NCBI RefSeq assembly: GCF_013450155.1
Contig: NZ_JACCKD010000004.1
Coordinates: 496,001-560,000, forward strand
Direction: 5' to 3'
DNA: 64,000 bases
From: Haloechinothrix aidingensis
GTDB lineage: Bacteria > Actinomycetota > Actinomycetes > Mycobacteriales > Pseudonocardiaceae
Made by a program: the position numbers and the translations under genes. Positions 33,968-42,120 of this stretch are shown piece by piece. The notes below the pieces were generated by a model. The model was given only the letters and a program-made list of their open reading frames with translations. It was not told the DNA's origin and ran no database searches. How positions within the stretch are numbered: the first letter of the stretch is position 1; every line of letters begins with the position of its first letter.

Positions 33968-34648
33968 GTGCCCCTCAGCGCAACTCGCCGGACCGGGCTG
34001 GTCGAGCAGGTGATCGGCCAGCTCCGGGATGCCATCACCGGCGGTGAATGGCCCGTCGGCCACCGCATACCGACCGAGCCCGAGCTGGCCGCATCCCTGA
34101 ACGTGGGACGCAACACGGTGCGGGAGGCCGTGCGCGCCCTGATGCACAGCGGGCTGCTCGAAGTCCGCCAGGGGGACGGCACCTACGTCCGCGCGACCAG
34201 CGAGGTCTCCGGGGCCATCCACCGGTTGTGCGGCTCCGAGCTACGCGAGGCCCTCGAGGTACGCCGCACCCTCGAGGTCGAGGGCGCCAGGCTGGCTGCG
34301 ATCCACCACACCCCCGAGGAGCTCCGCGAGATGACCGAGCTGCTCGACGAGCGTGACGCCGCGCGGCACAGGGACCGGTTCGAGGAGTTCGTCCGCACCG
34401 ACGCCGCGTTCCACACCGCGGTCGTCCGCAGCGCGCACAACACCCTGCTGACCGAGCTCTACCACGGGCTGACCGAGGTGGTGCGCGGCAGCGTGGCTGC
34501 CACGTCCCCGCAGCACACCGCGCCCGGGCACGACATCGAGCACCGCGGCCTGCTGAACGCGATCGCCGAGCGCGACCCGGAACGCGCCGCAGCCGAGGCG
34601 CGCGGATTCCTCGACGAACTGCTCGCCGGTATCGGCGACCGGGGATGA
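33968..34648 (+). CDS. FadR-subfamily GntR transcriptional regulator
   Basis: 226 aa from GTG 33968 (AAAGGA upstream). The N-terminal winged helix (LVEQVIGQLRDAITGGEWPVGHRIPTEPELAASLNVGRNTVREAVRAL, then LLEVRQGDGTYV) is followed by an FCD helical domain with metal-ligand positions D and H (RTDAAFHTAVVRSAHN and DIEHRGLLNAI). It most likely controls the divergent CynX-like transporter gene. Its effector is probably a small carboxylate. Confidence 0.88.
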   Translation: MPLSATRRTGLVEQVIGQLRDAITGGEWPVGHRIPTEPELAASLNVGRNTVREAVRALMHSGLLEVRQGDGTYVRATSEVSGAIHRLCGSELREALEVRRTLEVEGARLAAIHHTPEELREMTELLDERDAARHRDRFEEFVRTDAAFHTAVVRSAHNTLLTELYHGLTEVVRGSVAATSPQHTAPGHDIEHRGLLNAIAERDPERAAAEARGFLDELLAGIGDRG

Positions 34649-34665
34649 GCGGCGCGCATCCCCGG
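34639..34665. terminator. Hairpin between convergent gntR and pobA
   Basis: CCGGGGAT (34639-34646) pairs with ATCCCCGG (34658-34665) around an 11-nt loop. It overlaps the gntR stop codon and ends 5 nt before the pobA stop, so it could terminate both. No U-tract. Confidence 0.5.
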
Positions 34666-34670
34666 GAGGC

Positions 34671-35843
34671 TCAGCCCGGCGTGTAGCCCACGTAGTTCTC
34701 CGCCAGCGATCGTGCCGCCGCGGGCGACTCCGCCACGTAGCGCAGGCGGGAGAGCTGCATCCGCGCCTGGGCCCCCGAGTCGCCCGGCATGCGGTGCAAC
34801 ATCGAGGTCATCCAGTACGAGAAGTCCTGCGCCCGCCACACCCGGCGCAGGCAGGTGTCCGAGTAGCTGTCCAGCGCCTGGCGGTGTCCCCGCGCGTACC
34901 AGTCGTCGAACGCCTCGGCGAGCACCTTCACATCGGCCACCGCGAGGTTGAGCCCTTTCGCGCCGGTCGGTGGCACGATGTGCGCCGCATCGCCAGCCAG
35001 GAACAACCGGCCGTACTGCATCGGCTCGGCGACGAAGCTGCGCACCGGTGTGATGCTCTTGTCGATGATCGGGCCTTCCCGCAGCGCGAACCCGTCGTCG
35101 GTGCCGAGCCTGGTCTGCAACTCGGACCAGATGCGCTCGTCGGGCCAGTTCTCGATCGGCTCCTCCGGGTCCACCTGCAGGTAGAGCCTGCTGACCTCGG
35201 CCGAGCGCAGGCTGTGCAGCGCGAAGCCGTTGTCGTGGAAGGCGTAGATCAGCTCGTCCGTGGACGGGGCGACCTCGGCGAGGATACCGAGCCAGCCGAA
35301 CGGGTAGGTGTGCTCGTAGGTACGCGCGTGACGTGCCGGGATCCGGTCCCTGCATATCCCGTGGAACCCGTCGCAACCTGCGACGAAGTCGCAGGCGATC
35401 TCCACCTGCCTGCCGTCGATGGTGGCGCGCAGCACGGGCGAATCCTCCTCGATACCCGAGACGGCCACGTCGTCGACCTCGAAGTGCACCGCCCCGCCGT
35501 CGGCCCGCCGGGCCGCGATCAGGTCCCGCACGACCTTCTGCTGCCCGTACACCGTGACGTTCTTGCCGGTGAGCTCGGTCAGCGGGATGCGGTGCATGGT
35601 GCGGTCGAAGCACAACCGCAGTCCCTCGTGCACGATCCCTTCGCGGTCCAGGCCCGCGCCGACGCCGGCCTCGCGAAGCAGGTCCGTCGTCCCTTGCTCG
35701 AGCAACCCCGCCCGGACCCGCTCCTGCACGTAGGTCTCGCTGCGCCGTTCCAGCACGACCGAGTCGATACCGCGCAGGTGCAGCAGGTGCGACAACAGCA
35801 ACCCGGCCGGCCCGGCCCCGACGATCGCCACCTGCGTACGCAT
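34671..35843 (-). CDS. pobA: 4-hydroxybenzoate 3-monooxygenase
   Basis: 390 aa from ATG 35843 (GGAGGAGG upstream), the standard PobA length. GAGPAGLLLSHLLHLRGI is the FAD fold, followed by RVRAGLLEQGT, the DG motif region AGCDGFHGICRD, and GDAAHIVPPTGAKGLNLAVADV for the FAD ribityl site, then RRVWRAQDFSYWMTSMLH. These segments match p-hydroxybenzoate hydroxylases specifically. It turns 4-hydroxybenzoate to protocatechuate; no protocatechuate (pca) genes are in the window. Divergent from an IclR gene with a 17-bp palindrome in between. Confidence 0.93.
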   Translation of the reverse strand: MRTQVAIVGAGPAGLLLSHLLHLRGIDSVVLERRSETYVQERVRAGLLEQGTTDLLREAGVGAGLDREGIVHEGLRLCFDRTMHRIPLTELTGKNVTVYGQQKVVRDLIAARRADGGAVHFEVDDVAVSGIEEDSPVLRATIDGRQVEIACDFVAGCDGFHGICRDRIPARHARTYEHTYPFGWLGILAEVAPSTDELIYAFHDNGFALHSLRSAEVSRLYLQVDPEEPIENWPDERIWSELQTRLGTDDGFALREGPIIDKSITPVRSFVAEPMQYGRLFLAGDAAHIVPPTGAKGLNLAVADVKVLAEAFDDWYARGHRQALDSYSDTCLRRVWRAQDFSYWMTSMLHRMPGDSGAQARMQLSRLRYVAESPAAARSLAENYVGYTPG

Positions 35844-35915
35844 GTCGCCTCCTCCTGCTCGCCGTCGAACGTCCCGCAATGCTGACCCGCGAGCGCACCA
35901 CTTGACGAGCCTGGC

Positions 35916-35932
35916 CTTCCGGTGAACGGAAG
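35916..35932. promoter_or_regulatory. IclR-type operator upstream of pobA/iclR
   Basis: CTTCCGGTGAACGGAAG: 6-bp arms CTTCCG/CGGAAG around 5 nt. It lies in the pobA-iclR divergent region. A copy with one base changed in the spacer lies at 36848-36864. Confidence 0.7.
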
Positions 35933-36017
35933 CTAACGGTTGCGCGTGGGACCGGCTGGGTATTCTTTCTGGTCAGCGAGAGACCCGCACTGCCCACGTC
36001 AGGATGGAAGCGCACCG

Positions 36018-36818
36018 ATGGCAGGTAACAGCTCCGAGTCCGGGCGAACCGTCGCGGCACGTACCCTCGCGCTGCTCGGCGCGTTCGACGTGGCCCATCC
36101 CCGGCTGTCGTTGTCCGAGATGGCCCGCCGCGCCGGGTTGCCCCTGGCCACTGCGCACCGCCTCGCGGGCGAGCTGGAGGCCTGGCGCGCGCTCGACCGT
36201 GACGAGCAGGGCTGTTACCGGATCGGGCTGCGGCTGTGGGAGACCGGCCTGCTGGCTCCGGTCTCCAGCAGCCTCCGCGAGGTCGCGCTGCCGTTCATGC
36301 AGGACCTGTACGAGGCGAGCAGGGAGAACATCCATCTGGCCGTGCGCGACGGGTTCGACGCCCTCTACGTGGAGAAGCTGTCCGGGCACAGCTCGGTCCC
36401 CGTCATCTCACGGATCGGCGCCCGCCTGCCGCTGCACGCCACGGGGGTCGGTAAGGCTCTGCTGGCCTTCGCCGAGCCCGCGTTCATCCGCGCCTACTGT
36501 GAGCGTCCCCTGCCCCGCTACACGCGCTACACCATCGCCGAGCGGGGCAGGCTGTACCGCGAGCTCGCGCGCACCCAGGAGCGGGGCCATGCCGAGACCA
36601 ACGAGGAGATGACGCTCGGTTCCACCTCGGTTGCGGTGCCGATCCCGCACACCAGCGGCGCACCCACCGCATCGCTCGGGTTCGTCGCGCACTCGCACCG
36701 GTCCGAGCTGACCGGTCTCGTGCCCGCGCTACGCGCGGCCGCCGAGGGAATCGCCCGGCGCCTGAACGAGTCCGCCGACGACCGCGCGCCCGGGCTGGTA
36801 CACGACCCCTCGGTGTAG
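36018..36818 (+). CDS. IclR-family regulator of 4-hydroxybenzoate catabolism (PobR-like)
   Basis: 266 aa from ATG 36018. Winged helix at residues about 10-70 (TLALLGAFDVAHPRLSLSEMARRAGLPLATAHRLAGEL) and the GAF-like IclR effector domain from about 90 to 255, with PLHATGVGKALLAF, the ETNEEMTLGSTSVAVPI segment and ASLGFVAHS. IclR regulators controlling pobA are known in Streptomyces. The operator pair on both sides of this gene predicts that it controls pobA, itself and the ABC importer at 36944. Confidence 0.88.
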   Translation: MAGNSSESGRTVAARTLALLGAFDVAHPRLSLSEMARRAGLPLATAHRLAGELEAWRALDRDEQGCYRIGLRLWETGLLAPVSSSLREVALPFMQDLYEASRENIHLAVRDGFDALYVEKLSGHSSVPVISRIGARLPLHATGVGKALLAFAEPAFIRAYCERPLPRYTRYTIAERGRLYRELARTQERGHAETNEEMTLGSTSVAVPIPHTSGAPTASLGFVAHSHRSELTGLVPALRAAAEGIARRLNESADDRAPGLVHDPSV

Positions 36819-36847
36819 CCGGCAGCCGCACGCGAAGCACGCTATGT

Positions 36848-36864
36848 CTTCCGCTGAACGGAAG
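36848..36864. promoter_or_regulatory. Second IclR-type operator, upstream of the ABC importer
   Basis: CTTCCGCTGAACGGAAG differs from the site at 35916 in a single spacer base. It is 80 bp before the binding-protein ATG, linking the importer to the pobA regulator. Confidence 0.7.
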
Positions 36865-36943
36865 GCCTCCGTTGACCGCCGGTGTGGCCCTGCTTACGTT
36901 CGCACAGCAATAAGCCCTTGACTCCCCGACCGCGGAGCATTCC

Positions 36944-37900
36944 ATGAAGCGAACCTCGACCGTGGCAACGGCGGCTGTGGCCGCGCTCGCACTGGCCGCC
37001 TGCGGTGGCGGCGAAAGCGAGCAGGCAGGCGGCGGCGGAACCGACGAGGTGACCGTCGGCGTCATCCCCATCGTCGACGTCGCGCCGATCTACCTGGGCC
37101 AGCAACAAGGCTTCTTCGCCGAGCGGGACATCGAGCTGACGCTGGAGACCAGCCAGGGCGGCGCGGCCATCGTGCCGGGTGTCGCCAGTGGGCAGTTCGA
37201 TTTCGGCTTCAGCAACATGACCTCGCTGCTGACGGCACAGACACAGGACCTGCCACTCCAGGTCACCGGCGCCGGGGTGGCCACGACCGGTGACGTCGAC
37301 GACGACTTCGGCGCGATCGTCGCCCCCGCCGGTTCCGGCATCGACGACGCGTCCGACCTCTCCGGCCGGTCGGTCGCCGTGAACACGCTGAACAACATCG
37401 GGGACACCACGGTGCGCCACACGGTCGAGCAGGCAGGTGGCGACCCGTCCGATATCGAGTTCGTCGAGCTCGGTTTCCCCGACATGCCCGCCGCCGTGCA
37501 GGAGGGTCGCGTGGACGCCGCGTGGATGGTCGAGCCGTTCGTCACCATCGCCACCGACCAGGACGCCGAGATCGTCGCGTCCAACTTCGCGGCGACGCAC
37601 GAGGAGCTCGCGGTGGCGGCCTACTTCACATCGACCGAGCTCGCCGAGTCCGATCCGAACCTTGTCGACCGGTTCACAGAGGCGATGAACGCGTCGCTGG
37701 ACTACGCCCAGGACAACCCGGAGCAGGCACGCGAGATCCTCGGCAGCTACACCGACATCGACTCCGCTACCGCCGAGTCGCTGACGCTGCCGGAGTGGCC
37801 GACCGAGATCAACGAGGAGTCTGTGCAGCTGCTCGCGGATCTGGCGGTCGAGCACGGCCTGGTGGAAAGTGAGCCGGACGTGCAGGCGCTGCTGCCATGA
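36944..37900 (+). CDS. ABC transporter substrate-binding lipoprotein (NMT1/SsuA family), probable 4-hydroxybenzoate importer
   Basis: 318 aa. Signal peptide MKRTSTVATAAVAALALAAC with a lipobox at residues 17-20. Then TVGVIPIVDVAPIYLGQQQGFF, SGQFDFGFSNMTSLL, VNTLNNIGDTTVRHTVEQAGGD and EGRVDAAWMVEPFV. Members of this fold carry sulfonates, pyrimidine precursors or aromatic acids. The link to pobA through the shared palindrome makes an aromatic acid the best guess. It resembles the binding protein at the left window edge. Overlaps the first permease gene by 4 nt. Confidence 0.88.
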   Translation: MKRTSTVATAAVAALALAACGGGESEQAGGGGTDEVTVGVIPIVDVAPIYLGQQQGFFAERDIELTLETSQGGAAIVPGVASGQFDFGFSNMTSLLTAQTQDLPLQVTGAGVATTGDVDDDFGAIVAPAGSGIDDASDLSGRSVAVNTLNNIGDTTVRHTVEQAGGDPSDIEFVELGFPDMPAAVQEGRVDAAWMVEPFVTIATDQDAEIVASNFAATHEELAVAAYFTSTELAESDPNLVDRFTEAMNASLDYAQDNPEQAREILGSYTDIDSATAESLTLPEWPTEINEESVQLLADLAVEHGLVESEPDVQALLP

Positions 37901-38715
37901 GTGTCGCGACAGCGACCCGCACACCGCAGGCCGGGGCGCGGCGTAGGGTGCCCGACAGCGTCCTGGGCCTGGCCGGCCTGGCTGGTGTGGCGGTGCTGTT
38001 CGAGCTGGTCCCCCGCGTGGGGCTCGTCGACGAGCGGTACCTGCCGCCGGCCAGTGTGACCGCGACCGCCCTGGCCGAGCTGGTCAGCGATGCGGCGTTC
38101 TGGCAGGCCCTGACCTCGACCCTGCTCGGCTGGGCGCTCGGACTGGCCATCGCCACGGTGGCTGGTGTGGTGCTCGGCATCGTGATCGGCAGCGTTCCCG
38201 CCCTGCGGGCGGCGACCAACTCGACGATCGAGTTCCTGCGCCCGATCCCGTCCGTGGCGCTGATCCCGCTCGCGGTACTGCTGTTCGGCGCGGACCTGCG
38301 GTCGACGTTGATCCTGGTGGTGTATGCCAGCTTCTGGCAGGTGCTTGTGCAGGTGCTGTACGGGGTGGCCGATGTCGATCCGGTCGCGCGGGACACCGCC
38401 CGGTCCTACCGGTTCTCGGCGCTCTCGCAGGTGCGCACGGTGATCTGGCCGACCGCCCTGCCGTACGTGATGACCGGATTCCGGCTCGCCGCTGCGGTCG
38501 CGCTGATCCTGGAGATCACCGGCGAGCTGATCATCGGCAGCCCGGGACTGGGCAACGCGATCGCCACCGCCCAGTCCTCCGGCGCTGTGGCCACGATGTA
38601 CGCGCTGGTCGTGGTCACCGGCCTGCTCGGGGTCGGTGTCAACGTGCTGGTGCGCCGCACCGAACGGCGAGTGCTGCGCTGGCACCCCTCCGTACGTAGG
38701 GAGGTCGCCGCATGA
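37897..38715 (+). CDS. ABC transporter permease (SsuC/TauC type)
   Basis: 272 aa from ATG 37897. Six or so hydrophobic segments, the first at LGLAGLAGVAVLFELV; the BPD permease EAA loop is seen as DVDPVARDTARSYRFSALSQVRTVIWPTALPYVMTG. FLRPIPSVALIPLAVLLFG is the conserved segment of the sulfonate/taurine/aromatic importers. It overlaps both neighbours by 4 nt and presumably pairs with the second permease as a heterodimer. Confidence 0.88.
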   Translation: MSVATATRTPQAGARRRVPDSVLGLAGLAGVAVLFELVPRVGLVDERYLPPASVTATALAELVSDAAFWQALTSTLLGWALGLAIATVAGVVLGIVIGSVPALRAATNSTIEFLRPIPSVALIPLAVLLFGADLRSTLILVVYASFWQVLVQVLYGVADVDPVARDTARSYRFSALSQVRTVIWPTALPYVMTGFRLAAAVALILEITGELIIGSPGLGNAIATAQSSGAVATMYALVVVTGLLGVGVNVLVRRTERRVLRWHPSVRREVAA

Positions 38716-39488
38716 CCGCGATCGCCTGGGGCAGGAAGCTCGCCATCGCCGCCGGGCTGCCTGCGGTGCTGGTCGGCATCTGGTGGCTGGCCACCGCAGG
38801 CAGCACAAGCGTGTACTGGCCACCGCTGAGCACGGTACTGGAGACGTTCGCCCCGACCTGGCTGGAAGGTCGGCTGACCTCGGATGTGCTGCCCAGCCTG
38901 CTCCGGCTGGCCGCGGGCTACGCGCTGGCGCTTGCGCTGGGAACCGCGCTGGGCACCGTGATCGGCTCCTGGCCGACGGTGCGCGCGCTGACCGAGCCCG
39001 CCCTCGAGTTCTTCCGCGCCATCCCGCCTCCGGTCCTTGTGCCGATCTTCATCCTGTTCGCCGGGATCGGCGACGGGATGAAGATCCTCGTCATCATGGT
39101 CGGCTCCGTCTGGCCGATCCTGCTCAACACCGTCGAAGGGGTCCGCTCGATCGACGAGGTGCTGCGCGACACCGCCCGCTGCTACCGCTTCCGCCGCCGC
39201 ACACGGCTCGTCCAGCTGGTGCTGCGCGGGGCGAGCCCACGCATCGTCACCGGCGCCCGCCAGGCGTTGTCCATCGCGATCATCCTCATGGTCATCAGCG
39301 AGATGTTCGCCGCGACCAACGGCCTCGGGTTCTCCATCGTCCAGTTCCAACGCAGCTTCGCCATCCCGCAGATGTGGAGCGGCATCATCCTGCTCGGCCT
39401 GATCGGTGTCGCCCTGTCACTGATCTTCCGAGCCTGCGAGGCACGTGTCCTCGCCTGGTACCAAGGCCAGCGGGCAGCACAGCGGTAA
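38712..39488 (+). CDS. ABC transporter permease (SsuC/TauC type), second subunit
   Basis: 258 aa. FFRAIPPPVLVPIFILFAGIGDGMKI and the EAA-like loop SIDEVLRDTARCYRFRRRTRLVQLVLRGASPRIVTG mark a BPD permease paralogous to the preceding gene. Two different permease genes, as in this operon, are found in thiamine-precursor and some aromatic-acid importers. Stop at 39488 is 22 nt before the ATPase start. Confidence 0.88.
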   Translation: MTAIAWGRKLAIAAGLPAVLVGIWWLATAGSTSVYWPPLSTVLETFAPTWLEGRLTSDVLPSLLRLAAGYALALALGTALGTVIGSWPTVRALTEPALEFFRAIPPPVLVPIFILFAGIGDGMKILVIMVGSVWPILLNTVEGVRSIDEVLRDTARCYRFRRRTRLVQLVLRGASPRIVTGARQALSIAIILMVISEMFAATNGLGFSIVQFQRSFAIPQMWSGIILLGLIGVALSLIFRACEARVLAWYQGQRAAQR

Positions 39489-39510
39489 CGCCACCCACCG
39501 GAGACCACCC

Positions 39511-40386
39511 ATGAGCACCCTCGAGACAGCATCCGAGTCACCACCCCAGGACACCACCATGGACAACGATGCCCCCACCACCCCGCTGCTGGACGTGACC
39601 GGCCTGCGGAAGGTCTTCGCCGGGGCCAACCGCGCGGTCGAGGCCCTGCAGGACCTCACATTCACCGTCTCCCGCGGCGAGCTGATGTGCCTGGTCGGGC
39701 CATCCGGCTGCGGCAAGACCACCCTGCTGCGCTGCGTGTCCGGCCTGCTGGCACCGACGACGGGCGCCGTAACGCTGAACGGCGCCCCGGTAACCGAACC
39801 GCCCCGCGGCATGGCGGTGGTCTTCCAGGAGTACGGGCGCAGCCTGTTCCCCTGGCTGACCGCCTGGCAGAACGTCGAGCTCCCGCTGAAGGAGAAGAAG
39901 GTCCCCCGTGGCGAGCGGAAACGCCTCGTCACCGAGGCACTCGACGCGGTCGGGCTGACCGAATCACGCGACGCCCACCCCTGGGAGCTCTCCGGCGGGA
40001 TGCAGCAGCGTGTGGCCATCGCCAGGGCCGTGGCCTACGAGCCACAAGTCCTGCTGATGGACGAGCCCTTCGCCGCTGTCGACGCCCAGACCCGAGGCGA
40101 GCTCGAGGACCTCGTCCGCGCACTCTGGCAACGCCTCGGAGTCACCGTCCTGTTCGTCACCCACGACATCGACGAAGCCGTCTACCTCGGCCAGCGCGTC
40201 GTCGTCCTGTCCGCCTCCCCCACCGTCGTCCTCGACGACGTCCCCATCACCCTTCCCGACGAACGTGACCAGATCACCACCCGCTCACTCCCCCAGTTCG
40301 CCGAGCTGCGGGCGGCCATCTACGAGCTGGTACAGCACGCCAAGAACGGCTACCGACCACAACCGGACACCGAACACCCCTCGTGA
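39511..40386 (+). CDS. ABC transporter ATP-binding protein (SsuB/TauB type)
   Basis: 291 aa from ATG 39511 (GGAG 7 nt upstream); an internal ATG at 39559 is possible. Walker A GPSGCGKTT, Q-loop VVFQEYGRSLFPW, signature LSGGMQQRVAIARAV, Walker B VLLMDEPFAAVDAQTR and H-loop VTHDIDEAVYLG are intact. It powers the importer encoded just upstream. Its stop overlaps (GTGA) the start of an MFS gene remnant. Confidence 0.9.
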   Translation: MSTLETASESPPQDTTMDNDAPTTPLLDVTGLRKVFAGANRAVEALQDLTFTVSRGELMCLVGPSGCGKTTLLRCVSGLLAPTTGAVTLNGAPVTEPPRGMAVVFQEYGRSLFPWLTAWQNVELPLKEKKVPRGERKRLVTEALDAVGLTESRDAHPWELSGGMQQRVAIARAVAYEPQVLLMDEPFAAVDAQTRGELEDLVRALWQRLGVTVLFVTHDIDEAVYLGQRVVVLSASPTVVLDDVPITLPDERDQITTRSLPQFAELRAAIYELVQHAKNGYRPQPDTEHPS

Positions 40387-40578
40387 GGGGCTTGTCGGCG
40401 CTGGCGCGGATGGTGGTGCCTGCCGGTGCCCCCGGCGCGCCTACCCGGCTGCGGTCGTGGGTCCTGCTGGCGGCGGTGATCCTGGTCGCGCTCAACCTGC
40501 GCGGGCCGATCGCCGCCGTGGCACCGGTCCTCGGGGACCTACGTGGTTCGTTCGGCGTCGGCGGCACCGCTGGTGCGG
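40383..40578 (+). pseudogene. N-terminal remnant of a CynX-like MFS transporter
   Basis: GTG 40383 overlaps the ATPase stop. About 60 residues look like a transporter start: RSWVLLAAVILVALNLRGPIAAVAPVLGDLRGSFGVGGTAG corresponds to the first TM and loop of the CynX-like protein at 32586-33860 (there VALNLRPAITSVGPVLGQ). The similarity stops at about 40575, exactly where a 55-nt inverted repeat begins, and the remaining 350 residues are absent. A deletion or element insertion has cut the gene off. Confidence 0.75.
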
Positions 40579-40633
40579 CGAGCCGAGGGGCCCCTTCGGT
40601 ACACATGCTGTACCCGAGGCCCCCTTCGGCTCG
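40579..40633. repeat. Large imperfect inverted repeat (25-nt arms, 5-nt loop)
   Basis: Arm 40579-40603 starts CGAGCCGAGGGGCC, arm 40609-40633 ends GGCCCCCTTCGGCTCG, loop CATGC. Each arm is itself partly palindromic (GAGGGGCCCCTTCGG). It ends 14 nt before the muramidase stop, so it may work as a bidirectional terminator or be a remnant of a small mobile element. Confidence 0.7.
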
Positions 40634-40646
40634 CCCCTACCGGCCG

Positions 40647-41822
40647 CTAGCGCGAACCGTCGGCGGGCACGTCCTCGGCGCCCCAACCGCCTGCCAGCTC
40701 CACGAGATCACGGTAGTTCCCGTTGAACTCGTTGGAGTCGAGCGGGTCCGTCGTGTACTGCCAGAACGTGTAGTCGTCCCATTCCGGGGGAAGCTCGCCT
40801 GTCTCGGTCGCGTAGCGCACGATCCATAGTGGATTGTCAAGCTCGAGATCCCGGTCCTGGCCGACGCACTGCCGCCACCACATCGTGTTCGTGTAGATCA
40901 CCGGGGACCGTCCCGTGTGGCTCTCGTAGGTGTCTGCGAATTCCTCGATCCAGCCGACCACGCCGGACGGGGACCTGCCGTAGCAGGTCTCGCCGTACGG
41001 GTTGAACTCGATATCCAGCACCCCCGGCAACGTCCGGCCGTCCGGTAGCCAGTGCCCTCCGTTGGCCACGAAGTGCCTGGCCTGCGCGGCCCCACCCGAG
41101 CGGTCGGGTAGCGCGAAGTGGTACGCCCCCCGGATCATGCCGACCTCGTGCGCCCCCCTGTACTGCCGCGCGAAGTAGGGGTTGGTGAACGTCGTGCCCT
41201 CGGTGGCCTTGACGTAGGCGAACCGCTTGCCCTCCTCCCACCAGCGCTGCCAGTCGACGTCTCCCTGCCAGCCGCTGACATCGATCCCCCACTGCGTGGC
41301 CGGTCTCTCCTCCGGACGGCGGGCCGCCGTCGCCCCGTCCGCCCGGCCGGACCCGGCTGCCTCGGCACCGGCGTCGGGGCGCACAGCCGTCGGGTACCCC
41401 TCCCGTGCCAGACTCCCCGGCATCGGTGGCTCGAGCCGTGCTGTCGTGGGGGCCAGCCCGGGCAACGGCACCCGCAGTGACCCCGCACCACCCGGTGACG
41501 GCCCCACGAGCGGAACGTGCACCCACTCGGCCACCGGCTGCAGCTCACCCACAGGGACATCCAGCGAGCCTGCGGCCGGCCGGGGTTGTCCGGGCAGGGT
41601 TCCCGGCAGGGGTGGCAGCGTCACCTCCGCACGGCCCTGTTCACGCGCCGGGTCCCGGTCGCCGGAAAGCTCCCCGGGCAGCAGCAGCTCGGTCAGCGCG
41701 GCACCGTCCGGGGCGGAACGGTCCGGCAGGAAGATCGCCACCAGCAGCAGGATTCCTGCCGCGACCGCGAGGATGGCCTTCCGGGTGCTGGCCGGACGGC
41801 GGGGCACACGCGACATCGGCAT
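40647..41822 (-). CDS. GH25-family muramidase (Lys1/cellosyl type) with N-terminal membrane anchor
   Basis: 391 aa. Basic N-terminus then a single hydrophobic helix (AILAVAAGILLLVAIFL, residues about 16-32), i.e. a signal anchor. Residues 33-175 form a Pro/Gly-rich linker. The catalytic domain runs from about 178 to 385: WGIDVSGWQGDVDWQ, FAYVKATEGTTFTNPYFARQYRGA, RGAYHFA, GVLDIEFNPYG with the catalytic Asp/Glu, VIYTNTMWW and DDYTFWQYT. It hydrolyses MurNAc-GlcNAc bonds of peptidoglycan on the outer face of the membrane. No enzyme in the surroundings is related. It is divergent from lutA. Confidence 0.9.
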   Translation of the reverse strand: MPMSRVPRRPASTRKAILAVAAGILLLVAIFLPDRSAPDGAALTELLLPGELSGDRDPAREQGRAEVTLPPLPGTLPGQPRPAAGSLDVPVGELQPVAEWVHVPLVGPSPGGAGSLRVPLPGLAPTTARLEPPMPGSLAREGYPTAVRPDAGAEAAGSGRADGATAARRPEERPATQWGIDVSGWQGDVDWQRWWEEGKRFAYVKATEGTTFTNPYFARQYRGAHEVGMIRGAYHFALPDRSGGAAQARHFVANGGHWLPDGRTLPGVLDIEFNPYGETCYGRSPSGVVGWIEEFADTYESHTGRSPVIYTNTMWWRQCVGQDRDLELDNPLWIVRYATETGELPPEWDDYTFWQYTTDPLDSNEFNGNYRDLVELAGGWGAEDVPADGSR

Positions 41823-42120
41823 CCGGGCCTCCGCATGCCGCCCGGAGCCGGCGCCCCGGCCCGGACAGCGGCCGGTCGTCAGTGGCTACGGTCCGCCCCC
41901 GATTGTCGCCCACAGCTCGACGGCTGTCGCCGCTTCGTGCGGAATGCTACGAATACTCGGCGCCGTCACCCGCGCCCGGTCCGGCACGTGGCCGGTCACC
42001 GGCGGCACCGGGCACACCCCGGAGCCGGTCCCCGGTGCGGCGTCGTTCGGGGCTGCCCACCGGCAGGCGGTATGTCGCTATGCTCGTGCCCGTACCGGCC
42101 GCGGAGAGGGAGGCGAACGC
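41823..42120. promoter_or_regulatory. Divergent control region between muramidase and lutABC
   Basis: 298 bp without a gene. A GCTATGCT sequence about 42 bp before the lutA ATG is a possible -10, and AGAGGGAGGCGAACGC supplies the lutA ribosome site. I saw no clear palindrome for a LutR-type GntR regulator. Confidence 0.4.

Noticed and set aside
41227-42120. Long open frame running upstream of lutA
   Set aside because: It is antisense to the muramidase gene and lacks a ribosome site; the canonical LutA start is at 42121.
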